Counted from the stretch's first letter, positions 1 to 6,312 are shown. The stretch: DNA of 8,267 nt from an uncultured Collinsella sp. (GCA_937997605.1 CALLFD010000339.1:1-8267); one strand, 5' to 3'. Translations and numbers: made by a program. The notes: a model not told the origin generated them from the sequence alone.

Positions 1-5
1 AGCGA

Positions 6-103
6 AAACGCCCCTAAGCGAGCAAGGTGACGTGAAAGAGGAGGGCATTGACCTTTTGGTCATGCCCGACGATTGAACGTCAGATTGCCGCTTAGGGGCG
101 TTT
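6..103 (+). other. Long compound hairpin, candidate structured RNA or terminator-like element
   Basis: A near-continuous hairpin is visible. The outer stem pairs 6-20 with 89-103 (15 perfect base pairs) and continues as 22-25 with 85-88 after a bulged A at 21. A second helix pairs 28-33 with 77-82. A nine-by-nine internal loop (34-42 and 68-76) follows, then an inner helix of 43-48 with 62-67 and 50-53 with 58-61, a bulged T at 49, and a TTTT loop. On the plus strand all four ends of the internal loop carry GA, which could form tandem sheared G-A pairs. On the minus strand they would be TC, so a plus-strand RNA is the better reading. It lies 14 bases beyond the proB stop codon. Only three T follow the stem on plus and four on minus, so it is a poor classical terminator. 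Role unknown: proB 3' end, an element of a neighbour outside the window, or a small mobile hairpin. Confidence 0.5.
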
Positions 104-117
104 GCAGCGTCAATTGG

Positions 118-1245
118 TTATGCAAATACGATCAAATTATCCCTGTGTATCGCCGGCTTCTCTGCCAGATCTGCAAGCAGGCGGTTGCTGGCGATCTGGT
201 CCTGGCGGCGACCGGCTGCAAGCTCCAGCACGTCCGAATCGGCCTCGGCGATACCGCGGGCGACGACCATACCGCTCGGGTCGCACACATCGAGCACATC
301 GCCCTCGGCAAACTGGCCATCGACCTCGCGAATACCCACCGCAAGCAGAGAAGAGCCACGGCTGACCAGCGCCTTCGCAGCACCATCATCGACCGTCACC
401 GAGCCATGCGCCTTGTCGCCCAGTGCGATCCACAGCTTGCGGGGTGCGATGTCCAGACGCTCCGCCGGCGGATCGAACAGCGTGCCCACGCTCTCGCCGC
501 GGGCGAGGCGCACGAGCGCATCGGGCTCCTCGCCCGAGCAAATCACGCTCTGAATGCCCGCCGTCATCAGGATGCGGCTCGCGCGGATCTTGGTAATCAT
601 GCCGCCCGTGCCCACCGATGTGGAAGAATCACCCGCCGAGGCAATAATCTTGGCATCGATCTTATGCACGACAGGAACAAACTCGGCCGTGGGGTCCTCA
701 TGCGGATTGGCGGTATAGAGGCCATCGATGTCCGAGAGCGTCACGCACAGATCGGCAGAAACCAGGCAGCTCACAAGCGCCGCCAGTGTGTCGTTGTCGC
801 CAAACTTGATCTCATCGACGGTAACGGTATCGTTCTCGTTGACGACCGGCACCACGCCAAGCTCCACGAGGCGCAGCAGGGCGTCGCGCGCGTGCAGGTA
901 AGACGTGCGGCGGGCCGTATCGTGGCGCGTGAGCAGCACGAGCGAGGTGAGCAGGTCGCGCGCATGAAACTCCTCGTCGTAGGCCGACGAGATGATGCAC
1001 TGACCAGCCGAGGCGCAGGCCTGCAGGCTCGGCAGGTCGCCGACCGGCTTGCGGTCGAAGCCCAGCACGGGATAGCCGCAGGCGATAGCGCCCGAGCTCA
1101 CCACGACCAGACGCCAGCCGAGCTTGCGCAGGGCTGCGGCCTGATCGGCAAGCCCGCCGATAAAGGCGCGGTTGACCTTGCCATCGGCGCCCACAACCGT
1201 GGACGAACCGATCTTTACCACCATCGTTTTATAAGAAGTCGTCAT
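118..1245 (-). CDS. proB: Glutamate 5-kinase
   Basis: This 375-residue enzyme phosphorylates L-glutamate on its gamma-carboxyl using ATP, the first step of proline synthesis in the cytoplasm. The length fits the long form of the family, an amino-acid kinase domain plus a C-terminal PUA domain. Visible kinase motifs are KIGSS (11-15), VSSGAI (49-54), NENDTV (137-142), FGDNDTLAA (148-156), SDIDGLYT (171-178) and GTGGMITK (212-219). The PUA-like part covers roughly 270-355 and the protein ends with HRDNLIV near 368-374. The ATG start has an in-frame TGA two codons upstream, so no longer version is possible; Met8 is the only nearby alternative. No clear Shine-Dalgarno sequence precedes the ATG. 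The gene follows pncB after 79 bases on the same strand, with no terminator between them. The proA partner is not in the window and could lie past the left edge. Family assignment is secure. Confidence 0.97.
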   Translation of the reverse strand: MTTSYKTMVVKIGSSTVVGADGKVNRAFIGGLADQAAALRKLGWRLVVVSSGAIACGYPVLGFDRKPVGDLPSLQACASAGQCIISSAYDEEFHARDLLTSLVLLTRHDTARRTSYLHARDALLRLVELGVVPVVNENDTVTVDEIKFGDNDTLAALVSCLVSADLCVTLSDIDGLYTANPHEDPTAEFVPVVHKIDAKIIASAGDSSTSVGTGGMITKIRASRILMTAGIQSVICSGEEPDALVRLARGESVGTLFDPPAERLDIAPRKLWIALGDKAHGSVTVDDGAAKALVSRGSSLLAVGIREVDGQFAEGDVLDVCDPSGMVVARGIAEADSDVLELAAGRRQDQIASNRLLADLAEKPAIHRDNLIVFA

Positions 1246-1324
1246 ACGTCAAACCAATCAACTGTTCAGCGAACGGCCGAGCTGGCGGCCAAGGGAGCGT
1301 GACTCGCCCCTACCGCCCAAGGAA

Positions 1325-2830
1325 TTAGTGAGCCCAGGGAAAGGCAGAGGCCGCGGCCATGTTCTTGCGCACGAGCTCGTCGCGCACCTGAGCCAGGCCC
1401 TGCTCCATGCCCACCACATAGGTCTGCGGGTACAGGAAGCGCTTGAAAGCTGCGTCCAGATGATCGAGCGCCCAAGCACAGCGCTCGCGCGCGTCCTGGA
1501 TGCTCTCACGCGGAGCCACCGCACTGCCATCGCGCACGATCGGCACCAGCAGCTCGCGATACTCAAGTTCGGACACGTCGGTCACCAGGGCGGCATCATT
1601 CACGGCCACGAGGGTATTGCCGCGCGCGGAGCCCTCCCCCGCCAGATGGTCCTCGTCGTAGATCATGTCGCAGACCGGGCCGCCAAAGCCGTCGTAATAA
1701 CGGCGCACGCGTTGCACACCCGGGATCGTGCGCTTGTAGGGCTGCTCGGAGAGCTTGACCACCGGCGTCCATGGACCTGCCTCGCTCGCACGGCGGGCGG
1801 AAAGCTTGTACACGCCGCCCAGCGCCGGCTGGTCATAGCAGGTCGCAAGCTTGGTACCCACGCCAAAGCTGTCGATGGGCGCGCCCTGGTCGAGCAGCGA
1901 CTGAATCGTGTACTCATCCAGATCGTTAGAAACCGAGATCCCCACATAGGGCAGGCCCTCGGCATCAAAACGGCCGCGAACATACTTGGAGAGCTTGGCG
2001 AGGTCGCCGGAGTCGATGCGAATGGCCGACAGGCGCTCGCCCACCGCCTCCATCTCCTTGGCAACCGTAATGGCATGCTCGCAGCCCTCGCGCACGTCAT
2101 AGGTGTCGATGAGCAGCGTACAGTTCTTGGGGCTCGACTTGGCAAAGGCGCGGAAGGCCTCGAGCTCGGAATCGAAGCTCATCACCCAGCTGTGCGCATG
2201 CGTGCCAAAGACGGGAATACCGTAGCGGCGGCCGGCGAGCACATTGGACGTAGAGGAGCAGCCGGCAACGTAGCTCGCGCGCGCAACGGCCAGGCCGCCA
2301 TCGGGACCCTGGGCTCGGCGCAGGCCAAACTCGGCCACGGGACGACCGTTGGCCGCCAACACCACGCGTGCCGTCTTGGTGGCAACAAGCGTCTGGAAGC
2401 CGACGATGTTGAGCAGCGCGGTCTCGAGAAGCTGGCACTCCAGCGACGGGCCGGTGACGCGCACCATGGGCTCGCGCGGAAACACGAGCTCGCCCTCGGG
2501 CACGGCGTCAATGTTCACGTGCGCACGGAAGTTGCGCAGGTAGTCGAGGAATGCAGGCTTAAACATCGCGCCGCCGGCCGGAGCCTGGAGCGAGGCGAGG
2601 TAGTCGATATCCTCGGGCGTAAAGCGCAGATTCTCGACCAGCTCGGGCAGCTCGGCGGTGCCGCACATGACGGCATAGGCGCTACCAAAAGGATGGTCGC
2701 GGTAAAACGCGGTAAAACAACCCTGCTCATTGGCCTTGCCGCTCTCCCACAGGCCCTGGGCCATAGTGAGCTCGTACAGATCGGTGAGCATTGCAATGTC
2801 GGTGGGATGCGAGATGTCGGTCAAAGCCAT
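1325..2830 (-). CDS. pncB: Nicotinate phosphoribosyltransferase
   Basis: This enzyme joins nicotinate to PRPP to give nicotinate mononucleotide, the entry step of the Preiss-Handler NAD salvage route, normally coupled to ATP hydrolysis. With the chosen start it has 501 residues, usual for the bacterial family. Motifs seen: TDLYELTMAQ near the N terminus (16-25), EFGLRRAQGPDGG (167-179), GTHAHSW (209-215, containing the histidines in the region where the family's phosphorylated histidine lies), RIDSGDL (271-277), SNDLDE (301-306) and FGVGTKL (322-328) of the phosphoribosyl-binding barrel. The ATG at 2830 is chosen because AAAGG lies about eight bases upstream and the family N terminus begins there. 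An in-frame ATG 19 codons further upstream would add a residue stretch unlike the family. The stop is TAA. It sits 84 bases after the small membrane-protein gene and 79 before proB, all co-directional. Function is confident; co-transcription is inferred. Confidence 0.96.
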   Translation of the reverse strand: MALTDISHPTDIAMLTDLYELTMAQGLWESGKANEQGCFTAFYRDHPFGSAYAVMCGTAELPELVENLRFTPEDIDYLASLQAPAGGAMFKPAFLDYLRNFRAHVNIDAVPEGELVFPREPMVRVTGPSLECQLLETALLNIVGFQTLVATKTARVVLAANGRPVAEFGLRRAQGPDGGLAVARASYVAGCSSTSNVLAGRRYGIPVFGTHAHSWVMSFDSELEAFRAFAKSSPKNCTLLIDTYDVREGCEHAITVAKEMEAVGERLSAIRIDSGDLAKLSKYVRGRFDAEGLPYVGISVSNDLDEYTIQSLLDQGAPIDSFGVGTKLATCYDQPALGGVYKLSARRASEAGPWTPVVKLSEQPYKRTIPGVQRVRRYYDGFGGPVCDMIYDEDHLAGEGSARGNTLVAVNDAALVTDVSELEYRELLVPIVRDGSAVAPRESIQDARERCAWALDHLDAAFKRFLYPQTYVVGMEQGLAQVRDELVRKNMAAASAFPWAH

Positions 2831-2914
2831 GGGGCGACCTTTCGGATGTGTGGTGCAGAATTTAAGGGTTGGACGAGAGCAGAGCATGCGGACATGACGC
2901 CCGATGCAAATCGG

Positions 2915-3373
2915 TTAGAGCAGGCCCATGCTGGTCAGGATCGTGTAGCCCATAAAGATGACAAACGCGATGAGGGCAAGGACAATGATGATTTTTTGAG
3001 CCGGCGCCATGCCAGGGATCTCGTTCTCGCCCGTAGGCTCCTTGGAGGTAACCATGCGCTGGGCAAAGGTCATCTCGTCACGGCTCGGCTTGGGCTCGAC
3101 GGACTTGGGACGAGCGGCCTTTTTAGGCTGAGGTTTGGGCGCGGCAGGTGCAGGCTTCGCAGCAGCGGGCTTGGGTGCGGGCGCGGGCGCCGGCGCGGAT
3201 GCGGCGTTCGAGGCGACCTCCTCGGCCTTCGCACGCTCGGCACGCAGGGCAGCCAGCTCCTCGCGCTCGCGACGGGCCTCTTCCCGAGCCTCGCGGCGGG
3301 CCTTCTCAGCGCGGAGCTCTTCCAACTCAGCGCGCTCCTCGTCGGACAATGGTTGGGACTCAAGCTCGGCCAT
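2915..3373 (-). CDS. Small tail-anchored coiled-coil membrane protein of unknown function
   Basis: I do not recognise a family. The 152-residue protein has three clear parts. Residues 8-53 are rich in Glu, Arg, Ala and Leu and look like a charged helix or coiled coil. Residues 57-98 form an Ala-Pro-Lys linker of PAP/KPA repeats with net positive charge. After a short conserved-looking stretch (99-125), residues 127-146 form one hydrophobic segment followed by only a few residues. There is no N-terminal signal peptide, so it is probably anchored in the membrane by its tail with the coiled coil in the cytoplasm. The start at 3373 is chosen for a GAAAGGG ribosome site about eight bases upstream; an in-frame ATG at 3409 lies inside the tRNA terminator stem and is unlikely. 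It follows tRNA-Ala and precedes pncB. The linker composition resembles bacterial proteins bridging membrane and wall or nucleoid, but that is only a compositional comparison. Confidence 0.85.
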   Translation of the reverse strand: MAELESQPLSDEERAELEELRAEKARREAREEARREREELAALRAERAKAEEVASNAASAPAPAPAPKPAAAKPAPAAPKPQPKKAARPKSVEPKPSRDEMTFAQRMVTSKEPTGENEIPGMAPAQKIIIVLALIAFVIFMGYTILTSMGLL

Positions 3374-3391
3374 GGTAAAGCCCTTTCTTTT

Positions 3392-3421
3392 AAAAAAAGC
3401 CGCCGACACAATGTCAGCGGC
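3392..3421 (-). terminator. Rho-independent terminator after tRNA-Ala
   Basis: Read on the minus strand, a ten-base-pair stem (3412-3421 with 3399-3408, including one G-U pair) with a three-base loop is followed at once by seven T (3398-3392). It begins 17 bases after the tRNA 3' end. The T tract ends only 18 bases before the start codon of the next gene, so a transcript reaching that gene must read through it or start within it. Confidence 0.9.
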
Positions 3422-3437
3422 TTATCAAATCCAAGGG

Positions 3438-3510
3438 TGGAGACGAAGGGAGTCGAACCCTCGGCCTCTGCCATGCGACGGCAGCGCTCTCCCAACTGAG
3501 CTACGTCCCC
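3438..3510 (-). tRNA. tRNA-Ala (anticodon CGC)
   Basis: The complete 73-base cloverleaf is visible on the minus strand. The acceptor stem GGGGACG pairs with CGTCTCC and contains the G3-U70 wobble that marks alanine tRNAs. The D arm has GCTC/GAGC with the GG of the D loop. The anticodon arm CTGCC/GGCAG carries loop GTCGCAT, giving anticodon CGC (3475-3477), which reads GCG. A five-base variable loop precedes the T arm with TTCGACT. The discriminator is A. The next bases are CCC, so the terminal CCA is not fully encoded and would need CCA-adding enzyme. The loop has the uncommon pair G32/T38. Confidence 0.97.
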
Positions 3511-3523
3511 AGGACAAGTCGAT

Positions 3524-3551
3524 ATTTTACCTACGGCTCGCCAACTGTCAA
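3524..3551 (-). promoter_or_regulatory. Sigma-70-type promoter of tRNA-Ala
   Basis: On the minus strand a perfect TTGACA (3551-3546) is followed after 16 bases by TAAAAT (3529-3524), one base from consensus. The expected start near 3517 would give a leader of about seven bases before the mature tRNA. No other promoter is obvious before the small membrane-protein gene, so this may also serve the downstream genes by read-through. Confidence 0.75.
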
Positions 3552-3602
3552 CGCCCAATAACCAGTCTTTTTGGGGCGGAGCTTTTTTGACTACCATTCG
3601 CC

Positions 3603-3639
3603 CGATGATTTTTTAATCCCCGTCCCAGAAAAATCATCG
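3603..3639. repeat. Inverted repeat between the radical SAM gene and tRNA-Ala
   Basis: CGATGATTTTT (3603-3613) and its exact complement AAAAATCATCG (3629-3639) flank a 15-base spacer. The structure lies 9 bases past the radical SAM stop codon, so it may form a weak 3'-end hairpin. The stem tops are A/T-rich and no T tract follows in the minus direction, so a standard terminator is doubtful. Confidence 0.5.
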
Positions 3640-3648
3640 ACAAACGCA

Positions 3649-4587
3649 CTACTTTGCACTGGTAAGAACACCGGTGGTGTCGAAGGCCGGGGTGAAGCTC
3701 TCGTCTACCGCGCCGCCCTCTTGCCAGAACATCGTCGTAAAACCCAGGTCGTCGGCATGGTCGAGCACCTGCTCGTACTCCTCGCGCGTCACGGCACGCG
3801 CCAGGTCGCCGCCCTGCTCGCGCATAAGTGCATTGGGCGTGTACTGGTTCATGACCGAGATCGGCACATCGCCCACCGTCTGCCACACCAGGTCCAGCAC
3901 GCGACACGAATCGTCTGCATGTCCCGGCAGTACCAGATGGCGCACAATCATGCCGCGCTTCATGAGCCCGCCCTCATCCACCATCTCTCCCCCGCGGCGC
4001 TCGATCTCGCGCGCCATCTGAGCCAGGCCTGACACGGCCACACGTGGGTAGTCCTTTATATGAGAGAGCGACTGCGCAAGCCCGGCATTGGCATATTTAA
4101 AGTCGGTAAGCCACACATCGACCAGGTCGCCCAGCGCCGCCACGGCACTCGCGCGCTCGTAACCACTCGTGTTGTAGACGATCGGGATAACCAGTCCGCG
4201 CGCCCGTGCCGCGGCAATCACGGCAGGCAACAGGTGCGCATAGTGCGTCGCCGTCACCAAATTGATGTTGTTGGCACCCTGGTCCTGCAGTTCCAGCATA
4301 ATCTCGACCAGGCGCTCAGGCGAAATCTCAAGGCCAAAATTGCCGGTCGAGATCTCGTGGTTCTGGCAGTAGATACATTTAAGCGAGCAACCGCTAAAGA
4401 AGATCGCGCCCGAACCGGCCTCGCCCGAGATAGGCGGCTCCTCCCACATATGAAGCGCGGCGCGGGCCACCTTGAGCGTGTCGTTAGCACCGCAGACGCC
4501 GTGCGCGCCCTCATCGCGCGCCGCACCGCAACGGCGCGGACACAAATGGCAGGCGGGCGAAAAAAGTTCGGTCAACGACGTCGGCAT
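3649..4587 (-). CDS. PflX-type radical SAM iron-sulfur protein
   Basis: This 312-residue protein belongs to the radical SAM superfamily, in the group annotated as PflX or pyruvate formate-lyase-activating-enzyme-like (COG1313 type); the substrate of that group is not established. The SAM-cleaving 4Fe-4S cluster motif is CSLKCIYC (Cys67, Cys71, Cys74). Before it are extra cysteines in CHLCPRRC (13-20) and GVCG (30-33), then RAALHMWEEPPISG and GSGAIFFSG, typical of this group. NTSGYE (139-144), RHLVLPGH (216-223) and MNQYTP (246-251) lie in the barrel. The start at 4587 has GGAG nine bases upstream and fits the family N terminus; a longer in-frame version from 4758 would add 57 unrelated residues. 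No glycyl-radical enzyme or other client is adjacent, so it is not a standard activase pair. It appears monocistronic. Family is confident; reaction unknown. Confidence 0.92.
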   Translation of the reverse strand: MPTSLTELFSPACHLCPRRCGAARDEGAHGVCGANDTLKVARAALHMWEEPPISGEAGSGAIFFSGCSLKCIYCQNHEISTGNFGLEISPERLVEIMLELQDQGANNINLVTATHYAHLLPAVIAAARARGLVIPIVYNTSGYERASAVAALGDLVDVWLTDFKYANAGLAQSLSHIKDYPRVAVSGLAQMAREIERRGGEMVDEGGLMKRGMIVRHLVLPGHADDSCRVLDLVWQTVGDVPISVMNQYTPNALMREQGGDLARAVTREEYEQVLDHADDLGFTTMFWQEGGAVDESFTPAFDTTGVLTSAK

Positions 4588-4671
4588 AAAAACATGCTCC
4601 AAAACAACGATTAAGCAGCTCAAACGTAAAGGGCCAGACCGGGTAGACGGCTCCGTCCCTAAGGCGCCGTA

Positions 4672-4700
4672 ATCGTCCGACACGATTTTTGTAATGTCAA
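4672..4700 (-). promoter_or_regulatory. Possible promoter of the radical SAM gene
   Basis: On the minus strand a perfect TTGACA (4700-4695) stands 17 bases before GACGAT (4677-4672), which matches the -10 consensus at only three positions. A start near 4665 would give a leader of about 78 bases. The -35 is good and the -10 poor, so this is tentative. It overlaps the region just upstream of the divergent candidate RNA. Confidence 0.35.
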
Positions 4701-4703
4701 GAC

Positions 4704-4731
4704 TGGAATCGATAAAGTGCCGCTTTATGAT
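4704..4731 (+). promoter_or_regulatory. Possible promoter of the candidate RNA, overlapped by an inverted repeat
   Basis: TATGAT (4726-4731) is one base from the -10 consensus. A weak -35, TGGAAT (4704-4709), stands 16 bases upstream. The inverted repeat ATAAAG (4712-4717) and CTTTAT (4723-4728), with a five-base centre and further ATC/GAT pairing outside, covers the spacer and the -10, as an operator might. Transcription would begin near 4738. Confidence 0.4.
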
Positions 4732-4737
4732 GTAGGT

Positions 4738-4882
4738 ATTCCGCCCCCCGCGGAGCAACTGGGTGAACCGTCGCGTTTATTTAGGGAGCCCACACAGTCG
4801 TACCTAGTACAGGTATCCTTCGTTGTTAAGGACGCTGGAACAGTCGATGAGGGCACCCACCTGTTTTAGGTGGGTTCATTTT
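4738..4882 (+). ncRNA. Candidate structured non-coding RNA, possibly raiA-motif-like
   Basis: This stretch has no plausible reading frame but many short helices and ends in a hairpin. Seen: 4741-4744 with 4750-4753; TGGG (4760-4763) with CCCA (4789-4792); TACCT (4801-4805) with AGGTA (4811-4815); TCCTT (4816-4820) with AAGGA (4828-4832); GCCC (4788-4791) with GGGC (4851-4854); and the final hairpin 4855-4875. Unpaired purine-rich runs such as GGGTGAACC and TTTAGGGAG, and the repeated ACAGTCG (4794-4800, 4840-4846), look like conserved RNA sequence. From memory it most resembles the raiA motif reported in Firmicutes and Actinobacteria; 6S RNA is a second possibility. I cannot confirm either. 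The 5' end is placed seven bases after a -10-like TATGAT. The next gene, 230 bases on, is the sugar-phosphate transferase, so it may be free-standing or a long leader. Confidence 0.5.
4855..4882 (+). terminator. Hairpin ending the candidate RNA
   Basis: ACCCACCT (4855-4862) pairs perfectly with AGGTGGGT (4868-4875) across a GTTTT loop. The tail is TTCATTTT, an interrupted T tract, so termination may be partial. The 5' arm CACCC could also pair with GGGTG at 4761-4765 in the candidate RNA, which would compete with the hairpin. Confidence 0.6.
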
Positions 4883-5112
4883 CGTAACGTGGGGGGTGGT
4901 TTTCTTTTGCCGAAAATCACCATTACAGTCCATATGGATCCCCGCCGGCATCCCGACAAGCCATCGACAACATTCCAATATCTGGTATGCGCGTGATAAT
5001 CGCACGGTGCAAACCTCCGCACCCCCCTCGGTCGAGTATCATGGGACAGCTATGCCATTTCCGCGTAGCAACCTTTGACCTTTTCCTTCGACGCTTGGCG
5101 GTTTTTAGATTC
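4883..5112 (+). other. Non-coding stretch before the sugar-phosphate transferase gene
   Basis: No convincing gene is present. A hairpin pairs 4895-4904 with 4912-4921 (ten pairs, one G-U on the plus strand) around a TTTTGCC loop. GATAAT (4995-5000) is a near-consensus -10 but has only a weak partner 16 bases upstream (TTCCAA), so it is a possible promoter. GGTGC (5006-5010) pairs with GCACC (5019-5023) at the start of the resulting leader. I recognise no riboswitch. Confidence 0.35.
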
Positions 5113-6312
5113 ATGGCTTCATCCCCGAGCTACATACCGTACCTATGCGTGGCAGCGGCAGCCTTTATCACGACCTTCCTCGCGGTGCCCCTGGTCAAGC
5201 GCTTGGCAATTAAGCTCGATGCCGTCGACTATCCTTCTAAGCGCCGCATCAACACCAAGCCCATCCCGCGTTTGGGCGGAACGGCGGTGTTTTTGGGCCT
5301 GGTCGTTGCCTGCATTGTGCAAATCCTAGGCACTTGGCACCTAGGCTGGCCACCCGTCCTGGTGCCGCACCCGCGCCTTCACATTAGCTATCCCATGCTG
5401 GCGCTCTCCTTTACCGTCATCTTTGCGACCGGCGCTATCGACGACGTCTTCCAGCTCAAGCCCAAGCAAAAGCTGGCCGGACAGGTCCTCGCCGCGCTTA
5501 TCGCCTGTATCGGCGGCCTAAAAATCGGCGTCATCGTCAACCCGTTTGCCCCCGGCGAGATCATGCTCGGATGGCTCGCCTACCCCATCACCGTGATCTA
5601 TCTGGTGGCATTCACCAACATCATTAACCTCATCGACGGCCTCGACGGCTTGGCCACGGGCATCTGCGGCATCGCGTCGTTCACCATGTTTTCGATGGCC
5701 GTGCTCTCGGGCCGCATCGACGCCGCCGCGCTCTCCATTGCGCTCTTTGGCGCCTGTCTGGCCTTTTTGCGCTACAACTTCAACCCCGCAAGCATCTTCT
5801 TGGGCGACTCGGGGTCGCTGCTTCTGGGCTTTGCACTGGGTTCCATCTCGCTGCTCAACGTGAGCCGCACCGCCGCACTCACCTCGCTTATCATCCCGCT
5901 CATCGTTGCCGGCGTGCCCATCATCGACACGTTTAGCGCCATCGTGCGCCGCAGGCGCGCCCACATTAGCATCGGGCAGGCCGACAAGGGCCACATCCAC
6001 CACCGCCTGATCCAAGAAGGCTACAACCAAAAACAGGCCGTGCTGCTCATCTATGCCTGGTGCATCATGCTTTCGGCCGGCGCCGCCGCGATTAACCAGG
6101 TCGAAGTGCCCATGCGTGTGCTCATCTTTACCGTGCTCGCCATTGGCTCGGCGGCCTTCGCCAAGCACCTGCACCTGTTTGAACCCGTGCTACGCCACCA
6201 TTACAACAAGCGCACGCACGAGGACGAGCTCGTCACCCCCGACGACCCCGCCTTTAAGCAGGAGGAGCAGGCAGCCGAGGAGCGCAAAGAAGAGCGCCAC
6301 CACAAGCTCTAG
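5113..6312 (+). CDS. tagO: WecA/TagO-type undecaprenyl-phosphate sugar-1-phosphate transferase
   Basis: This 399-residue integral membrane enzyme of the MraY/WecA/TagO superfamily moves a sugar phosphate, usually GlcNAc-1-P from UDP-GlcNAc, onto undecaprenyl phosphate, starting teichoic-acid or other wall-polymer synthesis at the inner face of the membrane. Seen: DYPSKRRINTKPIPRLGG (39-56), the catalytic aspartate pair D110-D111, NLIDGLDGLATG (172-183), FLGDSGS (229-235) and the cytoplasmic DKGHIHHRL motif (291-299) typical of WecA/TagO rather than MraY. About ten hydrophobic segments are spread over 8-350. The last 35 residues are hydrophilic, very rich in Glu, Lys, Arg and His, and probably cytoplasmic. 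The start at 5113 fits the family; upstream in-frame ATGs at 5041 and 4987 would add unrelated residues, but no strong ribosome site precedes 5113 (only GGCGG, 11 bases away). Superfamily is certain, the exact sugar is not. Confidence 0.93.
   Translation: MASSPSYIPYLCVAAAAFITTFLAVPLVKRLAIKLDAVDYPSKRRINTKPIPRLGGTAVFLGLVVACIVQILGTWHLGWPPVLVPHPRLHISYPMLALSFTVIFATGAIDDVFQLKPKQKLAGQVLAALIACIGGLKIGVIVNPFAPGEIMLGWLAYPITVIYLVAFTNIINLIDGLDGLATGICGIASFTMFSMAVLSGRIDAAALSIALFGACLAFLRYNFNPASIFLGDSGSLLLGFALGSISLLNVSRTAALTSLIIPLIVAGVPIIDTFSAIVRRRRAHISIGQADKGHIHHRLIQEGYNQKQAVLLIYAWCIMLSAGAAAINQVEVPMRVLIFTVLAIGSAAFAKHLHLFEPVLRHHYNKRTHEDELVTPDDPAFKQEEQAAEERKEERHHKL

Noticed and set aside
6..103. Hammerhead ribozyme (CTGACG on the minus strand resembles CUGANGA)
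   Set aside because: The next base is T rather than A, and the required GAAA after stem II is absent on that strand.
6..103. Integron attC site or bacterial SRP RNA
   Set aside because: The attC core sites are not present in the right orientation, and the SRP tetraloop and its GGAAG-type asymmetric loop are absent.
73..1302. Plus-strand open frame of 409 codons
   Set aside because: It is antisense to proB, is rich in Arg, His and Ala without motifs, and proB is beyond doubt.
1328..3499. Plus-strand open frame of 723 codons
   Set aside because: It runs antisense through pncB and the small membrane-protein gene and across the tRNA. It has no family features, and high G+C commonly opens such antisense frames.
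5518..6174. Minus-strand open frame of 218 codons
   Set aside because: It is the complement of the transferase gene, shows low-complexity composition, and has no ribosome site.
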